This document shows positions 54,666 to 64,000 of a stretch of DNA of 64,000 nt, piece after piece. A program made the translations under genes and the position numbers. The notes under the pieces are model-generated. The model had not been told where the DNA came from and made no database searches. It saw only the letters and a program-made list of their open reading frames with translations. The DNA comes from Polymyxa betae. Its lineage: Eukaryota; Endomyxa; Phytomyxea; Plasmodiophorida; Plasmodiophoridae. The stretch lies in NCBI GenBank assembly GCA_003693705.1, contig RBZT01000734.1, positions 1 through 64,000 on the forward strand, in the 5' to 3' direction. How positions within the stretch are numbered: the stretch's first letter is position 1; each line of letters opens with the position of its first letter.

Positions 54666-55719
54666 CTAAAAATTCTCAACCTGGCCAGTCAACTCGACTC
54701 GAACATGATGCTTGCCGGATTTCGAAGTGATAGTGATGATGCTGATCGGCTGTCGTGCCTTTGAGCTAACAATCTGAGGGATCATGAGAAATGCGAGAAA
54801 ACGGTTCAAAAGTTCTCTGACGCATGTCATTCTATTTGCATCGAATGTTTTAACTGTACATTTGCCAGCATATCTCGGGTTTCTTTGCTTGCACATGATC
54901 TTCTCATCAAAACTGAACATAAGTTATTTCTGATCTAAAACTTAAGCAGACAAAGTTCTACCTCATTCTGAACTTCAGTCTTCTTCGTTTCTGCCGAATA
55001 TACAGGAATGGGACTTTCTGGTCTTTCGCTAAGCGGTCAACATAAGCTGCCTGTAATATGTTGTTCAGCAATGATATTAATTGATAACACCAATGAACAA
55101 CTTGCCCTATAGAAAGGTCTTTTGCCATCTACATATTCTATTATTAATGCGGGTGCATGGAGACCTAAATCGGGTTGCTTAAGAGAAGGCAAGACATGAT
55201 GGCTGATGCCGACCCTGACGATGGACCAAATCCACTAATCAGGTCTCAGTCTGCGTCATGCAAAGTGTTCCATCTCGATTGCTTACTGTGACGTATTGAA
55301 GACCATTCGTATATTCGAGGGCCAGACGATTCCATCATTTGTGTGAAAGAGGGAACAGGTGCCTCCTCTCTCTCAGATCTTGAATGACGATCACTAGCAA
55401 TTGTGTTAAAGATCGGCGACGAGCTCTACAAGCACATTTACCGGCTGCGATCGTCTTCTTCCAATTCCTGCTTAGAAATCTGAGAGTCATTCTGGTCGCT
55501 TTCTTTCTGAGGCGAATCCTCTCGGCCATCGAATACCCAAACGTCGGTTGGTTCCGAAACTCCCGCCGCCAGTGACTTACGAATTTCGGATTCCAGGTCG
55601 CTATCGCTTTCCATGGGCTCGTTTGGGCTCTCTTTGGGCAGGCTTCGTAGAAGCGCCTCATAACCTCTGACGCTCCGATATCTTTTGCTATAGTCGCGAT
55701 CAGCAGCAGCAGCATCCAT
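54666..55719 (-). CDS. unrecognised multi-exon acidic protein
   Basis: The start is the ATG at 55719 (MDAAAADRDYSKRYRSVRGY). The first exon is acidic (ESDSDLESEIRKSLAAGV, SEPTDVWVFDGRED). A GT..AG intron near 55440-55393 joins RSR in phase to DRHSRSEREEAPVPSFTQMM and SSGPRIYEWSSIRH. Further down, ESPIPVYSAETKKTEVQNE and CKQRNPRYAGKCTVKTFDAN followed by RELLNRFLAFLMIPQIV are plausible 3' exons ending ELTGQVENF at 54666. No family was recognised. The RS-like and acidic stretches suggest a nuclear protein (inference). Joins after 55300 are uncertain, so this could be two genes. Confidence 0.4.
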
Positions 55720-56501
55720 GATTGATGACGCAGTAATGATTGTTTCTATGTTTAAGTTAGTATGAGAGGGTTCCTGCAACCTCTGCTGTCCACTAAACAA
55801 ACCCTAATAATGTCGACTCTCTTAATTTCACTTTCTAGCATGTATGCTGTTCTTGCAATCGTTATAGCTGTTGGCGATGTCTCCAACTATGACTAAGCGA
55901 TCACTCTGCCTGCCGATGTCTAGTTTGGGATCCCATCAAGGTCCTACAGAATACTCTCCATCTGTGATGAGCTGGCCATGGCCGCTGACGCTTCGTGCTG
56001 ATCATCGACGTGGTGTGACGGGGGAAAGAACGCTGGCGTGGACGCCGCGAGCCATATTTGCTGCAACGAATATGAGACCTTTGACTTGTTGTACTGTAGT
56101 TTAAGAGAAGCAACAGAGTTCCATATCATTTGTAGGCAGTTGAGCTATTAGCTAACATGACGAAAATTTTCGTTTTCGTTCTCAAACGACAAGCACGTAA
56201 ACAAGGAGAGCGAGCTTCGACCCTTTTCCAGCTCGTATCAGATTCACCAGATTCCAGAAATATAACATATCATCCAAAGTATTCTGCATATCGAAGCTTT
56301 TGGATTTCATCTTCTGTTTCACTGCCTCTCAGGACCTAAAAATATTCAATCTTGCAATTCGATCCAGCCTATGTTTTATGTCATTTAAGATGCAGAAAAG
56401 CACGTCGGGAATTGCTGCGCTGAGACCCGACAGACCTCGCAAAAACCATCTCTGGATAGTCGTCGTAGCAGCATCGTCGATCTCGGATTGTCTCGTGAAC
56501 G
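55720..56501. other. unresolved region, possible minus-strand gene
   Basis: Minus-strand open pieces look protein-like: SETEDEIQKLRYAEYF, LESGESDTSWKRVEA, VASLKLQYNKSKVSYSLQQI and FFPPSHHVDDQHEASAAMAS. They may be exons of a small helical protein transcribed away from the ZNF706-like gene. No start or family could be fixed. Plus-strand frames over the same DNA look like shadows. Confidence 0.3.
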
Positions 56502-56790
56502 ATGGGTGGTGGCAATGCTAATAAGACCATGATGTCCAGACAGAGGAACCAGGACAAGCTGGCCAAGCAGAAAGCAGGCGGGAACAGCCAGCTGAAAGAG
56601 AAGCAGAAGATCATGAATATCATCTGCAAGGTTTTTTATTCGATCGACTTTATTTATTTTTTTGAATTCGGTTTAGGTCTGTAGACAATCTTTCATGTGT
56701 ACTACGACCATGGTCGATATGCAGACCCATCACCAAACTCGACACCCGAAGCTCTCCTTCGAACAATGTTTCGACGCTCCGAAGAATTAA
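56502..56790 (+). CDS. ZNF706/SERF-related small zinc-finger protein
   Basis: Exon 1, from the ATG at 56502, gives MGGGNANKTMMSRQRNQDKL and ends NIICK at 56630. A 46-nt intron (56631-56676) is followed by VCRQSFMCTTTMVDMQTHHQ and TRHPKLSFEQCFDAPKN. This is the full architecture of the ZNF706 / plant At2g23090 family: a 4F5/SERF-like basic N-terminus rich in Lys, Gln and Asn, then one C2H2 finger (CxxC...HxxxxH) and the PxxxxxxCF end. About 80 residues, the usual length. Family members are tied to translation and protein-aggregation control, but the molecular role is unsettled. Confidence 0.88.
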
Positions 56791-56920
56791 ACGCCATGTA
56801 ACTGTCCCGATAGTGTAATAGAGAGCTGTACTTCTTACAGACTGCTAGAAGCCGCTCATAGCTGGAAATGCTATCGTCAGCTAGTCCATCGTATCCGTTT
56901 ACAAGACGCGATGCTTGCTG

Positions 56921-57106
56921 TCAAACTGCTGACGTCTTCACGTCAAACATCATTAAGCGATGTGGATTTCTGCTGGTGCGACACTTTTGGTTATCCAACG
57001 CTCGTATATTGGCAGCGTTAATAACCTGGTTCTCCTCCGAATCGGTGTGCTGCAGGGTGCCTTTCTTTGGTTCGAGATTGTTGCGCTCCATTTGAACCGT
57101 CTTCAT
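56921..57106 (-). pseudogene. diverged fragment related to the secreted repeat protein
   Basis: The minus strand reads GTLQHTDSEENQVINAANIR followed by ALDNQ. This aligns with LQHADSEETRAVNAANMKAL of the secreted protein at 34.5-35.7 kb. Most third-position differences in the matching block are synonymous, so the similarity reflects shared protein descent, not a recent DNA copy. No signal peptide or long continuation was found; the frame stops after DVKTSAV and short plus-strand frames overlap. It may be one exon of a paralogue or a relic. Confidence 0.6.
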
Positions 57107-57925
57107 CCCGCCTGTTTTCGAACGTCTTCAAAAGGTGAGAGTTCGCTCGCCTATCGATGCGTTCTTGGCATCTCTTTTTAGAGTACTTCAATTGAAATGC
57201 TCGATATGAGAGAATCCTCTCCCAGATGCTAAACGAGATAACCGGAGACAGATTTCACCGGATCGCGTTCTTGTATAGGTTGCGATCGAGTCAGTTTGGG
57301 ACAACAATACGATCAAATAGCTTTGCATGTCGAAACAATGCTAAAGTTAGCCGACAGAATGAAATTGAGTTCGTTGATCGAAATTTACTGGCAAGAAAGG
57401 TTGAGCTTATTCGTAAGATATCTGAGCGGAATCTGTCTATAGAATATGTATCCCTTTTTGGTTAATTATTGTACATAAACCCATTCCTGCTCTGTTTCCG
57501 TCTCAGCTACCCTTCAAAGAGAGCTACTTCCTTGCCCTCATGAGCCGAACGAAGTTTCAGTCTGCCCACGAGCTGTTGTACGGTGAACGTCATGCACATT
57601 GACCCCGTTCAGCAAGCAAGTGACGTCTGTCCGAGCAGATATAGCTGTTTAAAGCTTATCAAACCAAATCCTCATTGAAAATTGCCCTCAATCAAAGCAA
57701 TTATGTACGTCCAATCCCTTATGTCGTAATCCCGTCATAAAGAAGAATTCTTTAAGACATTTGGAGGGCAATTTAACACCGAATCATGGCGAGCATAGTT
57801 TAATGCCATGCCGTCGGGCGGCTGACATCGCAAGCGTCTACTTTTAACTCTAACTACTGGCATCATTCCCCAGTGCCACTGAGTATTCGAATTGGCGAGA
57901 TCCTACGGCACCAGCATGACCACCC
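57107..57925. other. unresolved region with scattered plus-strand open stretches
   Basis: Protein-like plus-strand pieces occur: QQYDQIALHVETMLKLADRM and KLSSLIEIYWQERLSLF near 57300-57420, then ALMSRTKFQSAHELLYGERH near 57535, and SIRIGEILRHQHDHPLFRII near 57880. A 47-nt GT..AG segment ends at the TTTTAG near 57180. They may be exons of one helical protein, but frames do not join cleanly by eye. Confidence 0.3.
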
Positions 57926-57946
57926 TCTTTTTAGAATTATACTGAA

Positions 57947-58353
57947 AATAGCATAAAACCATCAGGAGTGCTAAAAACGGACCTGTTATTGGAGACGCTA
58001 CCAGGGCTGTAAAACGTGGCAAATGGAAGTATGTCCGACAACAGGAGGATGAAGAGATCGTTGATTCTGATGGATGGATTAAGCGCGTCAGACCAACTCC
58101 ATTGCCTAGTCTGTTTACCGAATTCGAATGGGCGAGATTGGATCAGTTCAACGAAGCAACTAATCAAGACGTTCACAGAGCTTTTCTTCCTAAGACCAAA
58201 AGCGGGAAATTTTACATCGTACTTCCAAGTTCTTATTTCAGCGATGAAATGGTCGCTTTCCTTAGATCTATTGGAGTAAAATCTACATTTCTCAGGAGTC
58301 CAGAGGAGTTAGAGGTTAAAGATGAAGCATTTTCTTTCGGAAGGCTCCAGTGA
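57947..58353 (+). CDS. unrecognised protein fragment, about 130 residues
   Basis: An open plus-strand stretch after a possible acceptor (AAAATAG) at about 57950 reads GDATRAVKRGKWKYVRQQED, then DSDGWIKRVRPTPLPSLFTE, then KSGKFYIVLPSSYFSDEMVA, FLRSIGVKSTFLRSPEELEV and the stop at 58353. It has clear coding character but no ATG near its beginning, so it is probably the last exon of a gene whose 5' part lies in the unresolved DNA upstream. Family not recognised. Confidence 0.45.
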
Positions 58354-58765
58354 GGCAGACTAACCTCGTCATTGAGAATAACGATATTCATAAATTTAAA
58401 GAATTTTTTAAAGTTGTCTATAAAATCAATAGAAGAGGATGGGATAGTCATACGACCATGGAGAAGCGAAGACGGATACCTCATACCTGTGAGTGTAGTT
58501 ACATAAGAAAGGGCTAAAACGCAATCACTACATCCACAGGTTGCTGATGACGCATCTCGTGCCCAGTTCAGAGCGCGTGAAAGAACTTGATCATATAAAT
58601 CAGGTAAGAACCGACAATAGATTAACCAATTTGCGCTGGTGCTCGAGAGACTAATGATCTGAATCGTGATTTAGGTTAGACGATATGGAGGCGATTATAA
58701 TGGACCCTGGTCGTGGAATGGTCATGACTGAGAAGGCGCTGGGTGTAAGTCGAGAAGGGCGTCGT

Positions 58766-59830
58766 CTATTCGCTCTTATCATACATCAGATAGGTATAAA
58801 CCATTCGTAGCGAATGGTTTACCATTTCATCATGTCCTGTTACCACTTTTAGTTTCTTTCGAAGTTTTGTTAACATCGTATCGCTGTGAATTTCGGGTTT
58901 CATTGATTTCATTTGATTTATCAGTGTTTGGAACTCTTCGAAGTTCATATTCTATGATGGGACTTCTTCATATTTTACCGTCTCTCTCGTTTTTGCTGTT
59001 GGTCGTTCAATAGTTCCTGCTCACGTCGTCCAGACACGAGCAGAAGGACGAGGACAAGCTCATAGAAGTCGTTGGAGGTTCGGTAATTTATTTAATTGAT
59101 TCGCTCTTTACTGATTTCTATGTTTTGTTTCTGTTCATGTTTTTTGCTGTTGTTCACCCATACTTTCTGAGCCATCGTTACTTGGAGCTTGAGGATCGTC
59201 TTTTGATTTTCTTTAATTCGGTTTTGAATGATAATATATCGATTTTGATGTGTATGCCACATTGAGATTGACAAAGTGCTCTATCAGTTTCTTAACATTG
59301 AATTTTTTGCCATTCTGCCAGTTTTTCCCAACTCGCTCTGTGTATAACATTACCATCTTTTATAAACTTCTGTGGTGCGGTCTCGCCTTCATTCGTCGCC
59401 ATCCTTTCTCCTTCCTGCTTTCTATCGTCTGCTAGTTGATGCAGCAGGGAGAACATCCTCGACTCTTTTGTCGCTGAAGGCTGATGTTTTCTTGATGAAG
59501 GCTGAAAAATTTCAACGTGAGATATATTAACAGTGATTGCGATGATCTGCTTCAATGATCTTGGTCTTGACTTTGGTTACGCAGGGAGCTTTCTGAGCTA
59601 TTATCTTTCCATTAAGTTACTCAGGTGAAAGTTCATATCGTAGGCCTGACAACATTCGAAACTGCTTCTTTGGTTATTTTGGAAGTTTGCCTTTTGTCCA
59701 TCGAAACACTTCCATCATCTACTTTTGAATTCTTGCGTCAAAGCACGAGAGGATTCCTGTGCCAAACAAAGCTTGTCTCAACGCTGCATGTAGCGAAGCA
59801 GAGCCATTTTCCTTGTCACTATTGCTAAAC
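58766..59830 (-). CDS. candidate multi-exon coiled-coil protein
   Basis: Minus-strand open pieces in order are DKENGSASLHAALRQA (about 59800), then SSRKHQPSATKESRMFSLLH and QLADDRKQEGERMATNEGET (about 59500-59400), NVIHRASWEKLAEWQKI, NRIKENQKTILKLQVTMAQK (about 59220) and finally FEEFQTLINQMKSMKPEIHS with LRKKLKVVTGHDEMVNHSLR, stopping at 58766. Heptad-like, charged sequence suggests a coiled coil, possibly of the cytoskeleton or spindle, but the family is unknown and the joins are not proven. Confidence 0.35.
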
Positions 59831-59903
59831 AGCGGCTTTGGGAGCATCATATCTCATCAATACATTTCGGCTGATAAATCGATTTAGTAAAATTTAGAAC
59901 GGT

Positions 59904-60092
59904 TTAGATATGAAAAGGATCCTTTGGGCTGGACTGATTAGAACGTAATTCTTTGACCAGCATAGCCAATGCTTCTGGATTTAAACCTGCTTCACATAAA
60001 CTGACCAATATGGCCAATGCTTGCCGATCTAGCCCTGTATTCAAGATTGAAGATATCTCATGCAAAACTGTGACATCGATCAGGGCGAGCAT
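59904..60092 (-). CDS. MZT1: MOZART1 (MZT1), gamma-tubulin complex targeting protein
   Basis: 62 residues from the ATG at 60092. The family core is intact: [20 protein letters not shown] followed by [20 protein letters not shown] and LRSNQ. It matches human and plant MOZART1 (LLEISRILNTGLD...CEQGINPEALSSVIKELR) helix by helix. MZT1 binds the N-terminal helices of GCP proteins and is needed to recruit gamma-tubulin ring complexes to microtubule-organising centres. No intron is needed. The N-terminus is short, as in fungal forms. Confidence 0.92.
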   Translation of the reverse strand: MLALIDVTVLHEISSILNTGLDRQALAILVSLCEAGLNPEALAMLVKELRSNQSSPKDPFHI

Positions 60093-60575
60093 CGATGACG
60101 TAAATTAGACGTACGATCAAGAGCGCGATCGGCCTCAGACTGCTTGGCGTCTTTCCTGTCGGCGCCTCGATTGACGCTTTCTCTCATCGCCAGGAATGAT
60201 AACGACCACTATCCGCACTATGACAGTTATATAATCGAATATTGCATAATGTGATTTAAACGTTGAGTATATGACAGCTAATACCAAAAGTAATACAAGT
60301 TAATTAGTGAAGCTGCTGAATCTCACCTATTGTACGAAGAATTCCTGGGCTTGCGGTATAAAACAGCAATTTTACTGATAACAACAGACCTTAGTGGGGT
60401 TCTCCAAATTAAATCTGCAGAACGGCAAATGCCAATAAATGTCGTATATCGGATTTACTACAATCACAATAAAAATAAAATTTGGGCCTCTGCTGGTCAG
60501 TCTGCCTTTCGCAGGATAAAACCACTCCAACAGATTTGGTCGCGGACGGCATTTTTGCAGCGACATTTAACTGCG
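60093..60575. other. divergent intergenic region
   Basis: 483 bp between MZT1 (minus) and the folate-receptor-like gene (plus). AT-rich from 60220 to 60500. The plus frame is open back to 60330, but the residues before the signal peptide do not look like a natural N-terminus. Nothing else seen. Confidence 0.4.
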
Positions 60576-61469
60576 ATGTTTAATTGGAGATGGGCGATTT
60601 GTATCGTTCATCTCGTGGCTTTGGCCAGTCCCTTCCCGATGTCATCAGTTAGCTGCTCAAAACCGAAGCCGCAGCTGCTCTCCTACTGCCATCGCTACTC
60701 AGAATCGACCTGCTGTCGCCAGCAGCACGACCAGCAAATTTTACAGAATGTCGCTGGTCTGCACGCCTCATCTGGTGACGAATCATTCTCGGCCGAATGT
60801 ATCGCTTGGACATCCCGCATGGCGTGCTCTGTCTGCGATCCACGAATATCAGGTCCCGACCCAATGTACAGCGACATTTGCCCATCAACATGTCGTTCCT
60901 GGTATGAAGCCTGCCATAAAGATCTATTCACCAATCATATTCGAACTGGACTACTAGCACCATGTAATCCAATGTCGCTGGTTTGTAGCTCACTAAGTGA
61001 TATCTTCAATGACGACCACATCACATTTTGTGCTCGATCCGGGTTTCGCGTCGCCGAAATCGATTCCGATCTGTGTTATCGTGGCGACGAACCGCGATCT
61101 GCTCCAAGATCACCTCGAGCTGAACGTCAACGTCCTCCGCCAACTTTCAATCGATCATGGTTGGGAATCGGCATCGCTCTGGCTTTAATCTTGGTCAAGA
61201 TTCTGGTGACCGGCCAACCTAGGCCTGAGCCAGACCAACCTTTATCTGAAGATGAGATTATAGCCAGGAGGGCGCTCCTTGTTCAGAAATGGGCTGAACG
61301 AAATTCTATCAATTTAACAAATGAGGACGGAACTGAACCAGTGAATCTGGAATCTGAAGTCGTTGCAACGGAACCGGGTTCAGTTTCAGTTGAAAATGAC
61401 CAAGTATCAGATGCTCTGTCCGAACAAAGTATTAATGTACCAAAAGCACCTATTCCATTAAATACATAA
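60576..61469 (+). CDS. folate-receptor-like Cys-rich type I membrane protein
   Basis: The start is the ATG at 60576 (MFNWRWAICIVHLVALASPF), a clear signal peptide. The ectodomain, about residues 25-190, carries around 16 Cys in a folate-receptor/riboflavin-binding-like order: YSESTCCRQQHDQQIL, then ECIAWTSRMACSVCDP and CPSTCRSWYEACHKDLF. Later come LLAPCNPMSLVCSSLSDIF and FCARSGFRV. CPSTCxxWYxAC and the early CC pair are typical of the folate receptor-like (FRL) fold. A Pro/Arg-rich stem leads to one membrane helix (LGIGIALALILVKILV), then a 90-residue acidic cytosolic tail (EDEIIARRALLVQKWAERNS). There is no GPI signal, unlike vertebrate folate receptors. The ligand is unknown. It is intronless, unlike most neighbours. 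Confidence 0.75.
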   Translation: MFNWRWAICIVHLVALASPFPMSSVSCSKPKPQLLSYCHRYSESTCCRQQHDQQILQNVAGLHASSGDESFSAECIAWTSRMACSVCDPRISGPDPMYSDICPSTCRSWYEACHKDLFTNHIRTGLLAPCNPMSLVCSSLSDIFNDDHITFCARSGFRVAEIDSDLCYRGDEPRSAPRSPRAERQRPPPTFNRSWLGIGIALALILVKILVTGQPRPEPDQPLSEDEIIARRALLVQKWAERNSINLTNEDGTEPVNLESEVVATEPGSVSVENDQVSDALSEQSINVPKAPIPLNT

Positions 61470-61480
61470 TCAGCAGTATT

Positions 61481-64000
61481 TCAAATATTCATTGGGGCCT
61501 CGTTTTCTACGCCGTCGAACTCGCGGCTCAGAGGTCGAGGCCTTTTCAGGCGGCTGATATTGGGCTTGTTTGGGCTGGTTGGGCAAGATGTAGATTTAGA
61601 TGGCCGTTCTGGTTTGGTAGGCGAGCTGTATGGAGGCTGCTTAAGCAAATTCTCCATTCGATTGGAAATCTCGTTCAGAGCGTGGTGGTGAACCTCGCGA
61701 TATCTCAGCTCGGATTCGAACTGCTGCTGGGCATCAATTGCTAACGACACTTGATCTTTGCAGACTTGACTGGTCTCTGAGAAATAATTACAAACGCCCT
61801 GGCGGATAGTTTTCACGTGAGATTCGGTGCTCAGCTGATGAGATTGGGTGCTTTCGAATATAGTCTGAACAGGTGACGACATGGCGGCGGAGCTTGACCT
61901 GATCTCATCGTATCCTGGGCCCAGATAGTTCGTGAATTCGTCTGCAACATCAGCAACCGGTTGGCACGAGGTCGGAATTGTGTTCAGCGATTTCACAAGC
62001 GATGTTAGCGAGGCCTGCGATTCCGTGATGTTCTGCGAGAGGAGTTGCTGTTCTGACCGACGAATGTCGGCATCGGCTGTAGAAGCAGCGCCGACTTTAT
62101 CGCGAATGCCGCTGAACGATTGTATGAGGTTGGAGCTCATAGAATCGATACGAGAATCAATACTGGTGGCATGGGCACCAATCTCTTCAACAAGTTCGGC
62201 AGATCGCGTCTGAACCATTTCGACCAGCTGCTGAACCAGCGAATCGCATTTCTGGCGAACTGATTTTTCTTGCTCGATGAATGACTGAATGAGCGACGTT
62301 CGGAGCTGGCCGACCTGTTGCTCGTGATGGTCCTGCTGAGACTTCATTGTGGCATCCAGCACGCTCCATTGCTGTTCAAGATCAATCGTCTTCTCTTGCA
62401 TCTGAGTCAGCAAAGCCGACGAATTGGTCAAACCACCCTGCAGCGCGTTCTCCATCTCGTTTTGAAACGAATTCAACGAGGTCTGGAATCTCGTCTCCTG
62501 ATCTTCGCAAAAGCGTTTGATGTCAACTTGGAACGAGGACGTCTTTTGTTGGAGATCATCAAGTTTGGCACGAATTCGTTCTAGGTTCTGTGGAAGACCG
62601 TCCTCTTTCGTCACCGACGTCAAGAACGCGAACAGAATCGATAAATCGTTGTTCAAGGTGGAAGCCACGCGGACCATATTGTCCTGCAGACTCTTCGCCG
62701 ACTGGCTGACCGTGCTGGCCCAAGTGCGGGCGTTGTCGACAGCGATTTTGGTCCGGTTCGAGTGCAGTGCCAGAAAATCGTCCAGTGATTTACGGACGTC
62801 AATTATATGGGCGCCGCACGACGAATGGCAGGCGGCGATGGCCTGAGCCTGCTCATGCATGGATTTGTCACGGCGTGAAATGGCCTCTTTGGCCTGGTCG
62901 CGCTCTTGTGTCATAGAGCAAAGCATCTGCGACAGTTGATCACATTTTGTCTGCCAATGATCCTGCTGTCGTGCCATCTCTTCCTGAAGACCATCCACTT
63001 CTTTAGCGTGGTTGTCTTTCATCTGCAGAGCTTCATCGCGTAACCGCTGATTTTTCTCGCTGATTTGATGCAGCTCCTGACGCAGAGATTCCATTTGTTC
63101 GCCCTGGCGTTCCAATGCAGTTTTGCCTTCAGCGAGTTCCCTCTCCATCTGTTCAAACTGCTCCGGAGGCAGAAAGACTCCAGATTTAGTTCGTTGAGCC
63201 TCCAGCTGCTTCTTAATGAGGCTCATATTCACCTGAAGGTCTCGAACGAAGGCTTTTTGAGTGACCCTGCAGTAGCTGTAAGACATGAGACCTCCCGTCG
63301 TTCTGTTCTTACTTTTGATTAACTTCGGGTCGATTGAGAATGTTCTTGGCCGTGTGAGCATATTCGAGCGTTTTCAGTGTTTCTTCGAGGCCTCGTTGCG
63401 ATGGAGAGATAGTCGCGATTAGAATGGTTTTTGCCTTTCCTCCAAGTGACTCTTGCAGCAATCGTGTCAGTTTACTTTCACGATATGGGATATGGCGTTG
63501 GCCTTGAACGAGGGAATTGATCACACGACCCAACGTTAGCAGTGACCGATTGATGTTTCCAGCTTCTTTGGCGCGCTGTCCAACAGCTTCGGATTTGCCG
63601 ACACATTCGGATCCAGCCAGATCGACCAGATTTAGCTTTCCGATCTTGATGATACTTTCGCCATCAACTGTCGTCTCTTTCGTGTGAACTTTGACAGTAA
63701 AAATTGTATGAGATCGAGACGACGCCGCATCTACCAGACATTCAGACGAGGGTAATGAAAGTGCAGGAATACTGAACTCATTTTGGTTTCAGCAGTTTTA
63801 CGCCGATCCCAGCAACGGGTCAGTACGGTAAAAATATCAGTTGGGTCGACAACCAGAACCTTGAAAAGACAAATTCAGGGCAGCATTCAAGAGAAAAAAT
63901 CTTCGTATCACCTCCTCTAAATTTGACACGAAAACGCCTTTCACGAGATCGTCAAAGATGCGGAGGTCGCCCTCATTAGAATCGGTCAACAGATCCAAAA
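61481..64000 (-). CDS. kinesin-5 (BimC/Eg5), 5' end beyond the window
   Basis: Plus-end-directed tetrameric motor that slides antiparallel spindle microtubules. The window holds the C-terminal half of the motor: the switch I/II side includes a segment like [17 protein letters not shown] read near 63640-63590, then [20 protein letters not shown] and [20 protein letters not shown] short intron near 63270-63315 joins this to [20 protein letters not shown] and the neck region [20 protein letters not shown], which matches the kinesin-5 neck linker and first coil (xNGVYLxxExF). A long coiled-coil stalk follows. The tail contains [20 protein letters not shown], a candidate BimC-box region without an obvious TP site. 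The stop is at 61481. Confidence 0.93.

Overview
This window comes from a compact nuclear genome of a unicellular or simple eukaryote. Genes lie close together on both strands, and introns are mostly 42-57 nt with GT..AG ends. All three standard stop codons are used as stops. No tRNA, rRNA, CRISPR or prokaryote-type operon was seen. The lineage cannot be read off with certainty. A P4-ATPase fused to a bipartite class III cyclase is best known from alveolates and their relatives, so an SAR-type protist is the leading guess (inference).

Layout, left to right. 1-2.4 kb is gene-poor, with degenerate telomere-like motifs, short repeats and a broken mariner-type transposase. 2.4-9.5 kb holds a METTL21-like methyltransferase, ATG3, TMA7, an unrecognised gene, ribosomal protein uS11 (RPS14) and a URI1-like prefoldin. 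9.5-21.7 kb holds CHD1, a small unknown gene, an SNF2/RING protein with RanBP2 zinc fingers, and a REXO/Rnh70-type exonuclease. 22-29 kb holds a PUF RNA-binding protein next to (or fused with) an unknown Cys-rich protein, NOP53, organellar ribosomal protein bL36 and a SUPT7L-like histone-fold protein. 29.6-40 kb holds tubulin cofactor D, a secreted Ala/Gly-rich repeat protein with a tandem-repeat upstream region, RCC1 and uL4 (RPL4). 40-51 kb is one very large gene: P4-ATPase, cyclase domain, three DEP domains, membrane bundle, second cyclase domain. 51-54 kb holds PRMT3 and two small genes, one a four-helix membrane protein. 54-60 kb is harder to resolve; it has a ZNF706-like gene, a relic of the secreted-repeat family, several unknown fragments and MOZART1. 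60.5-64 kb holds a folate-receptor-like membrane protein and a kinesin-5 that runs off the right edge.

Most genes are housekeeping. Many belong to ribosome production or translation (uS11, uL4, bL36, TMA7, NOP53, PRMT3, URI1). Others serve chromatin (CHD1, SUPT7L-like, SNF2/RING) or microtubules and the spindle (TBCD, MOZART1, kinesin-5, RCC1). No operon logic is implied.

The most unusual locus is the 11-kb P4-ATPase/cyclase/DEP gene. Its ATPase motifs are replaced at every classic catalytic signature (DKTGTLT to EKLGLLS, TGDK to TSES, GDGAND to ARGSSD). Both cyclase halves also appear to lack metal-binding aspartates. It may therefore be a giant membrane pseudo-enzyme scaffold rather than an active flippase-cyclase. 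The second interest is the secreted repeat protein, its palindrome-bearing upstream tandem repeat, and a diverged relative about 21 kb away.
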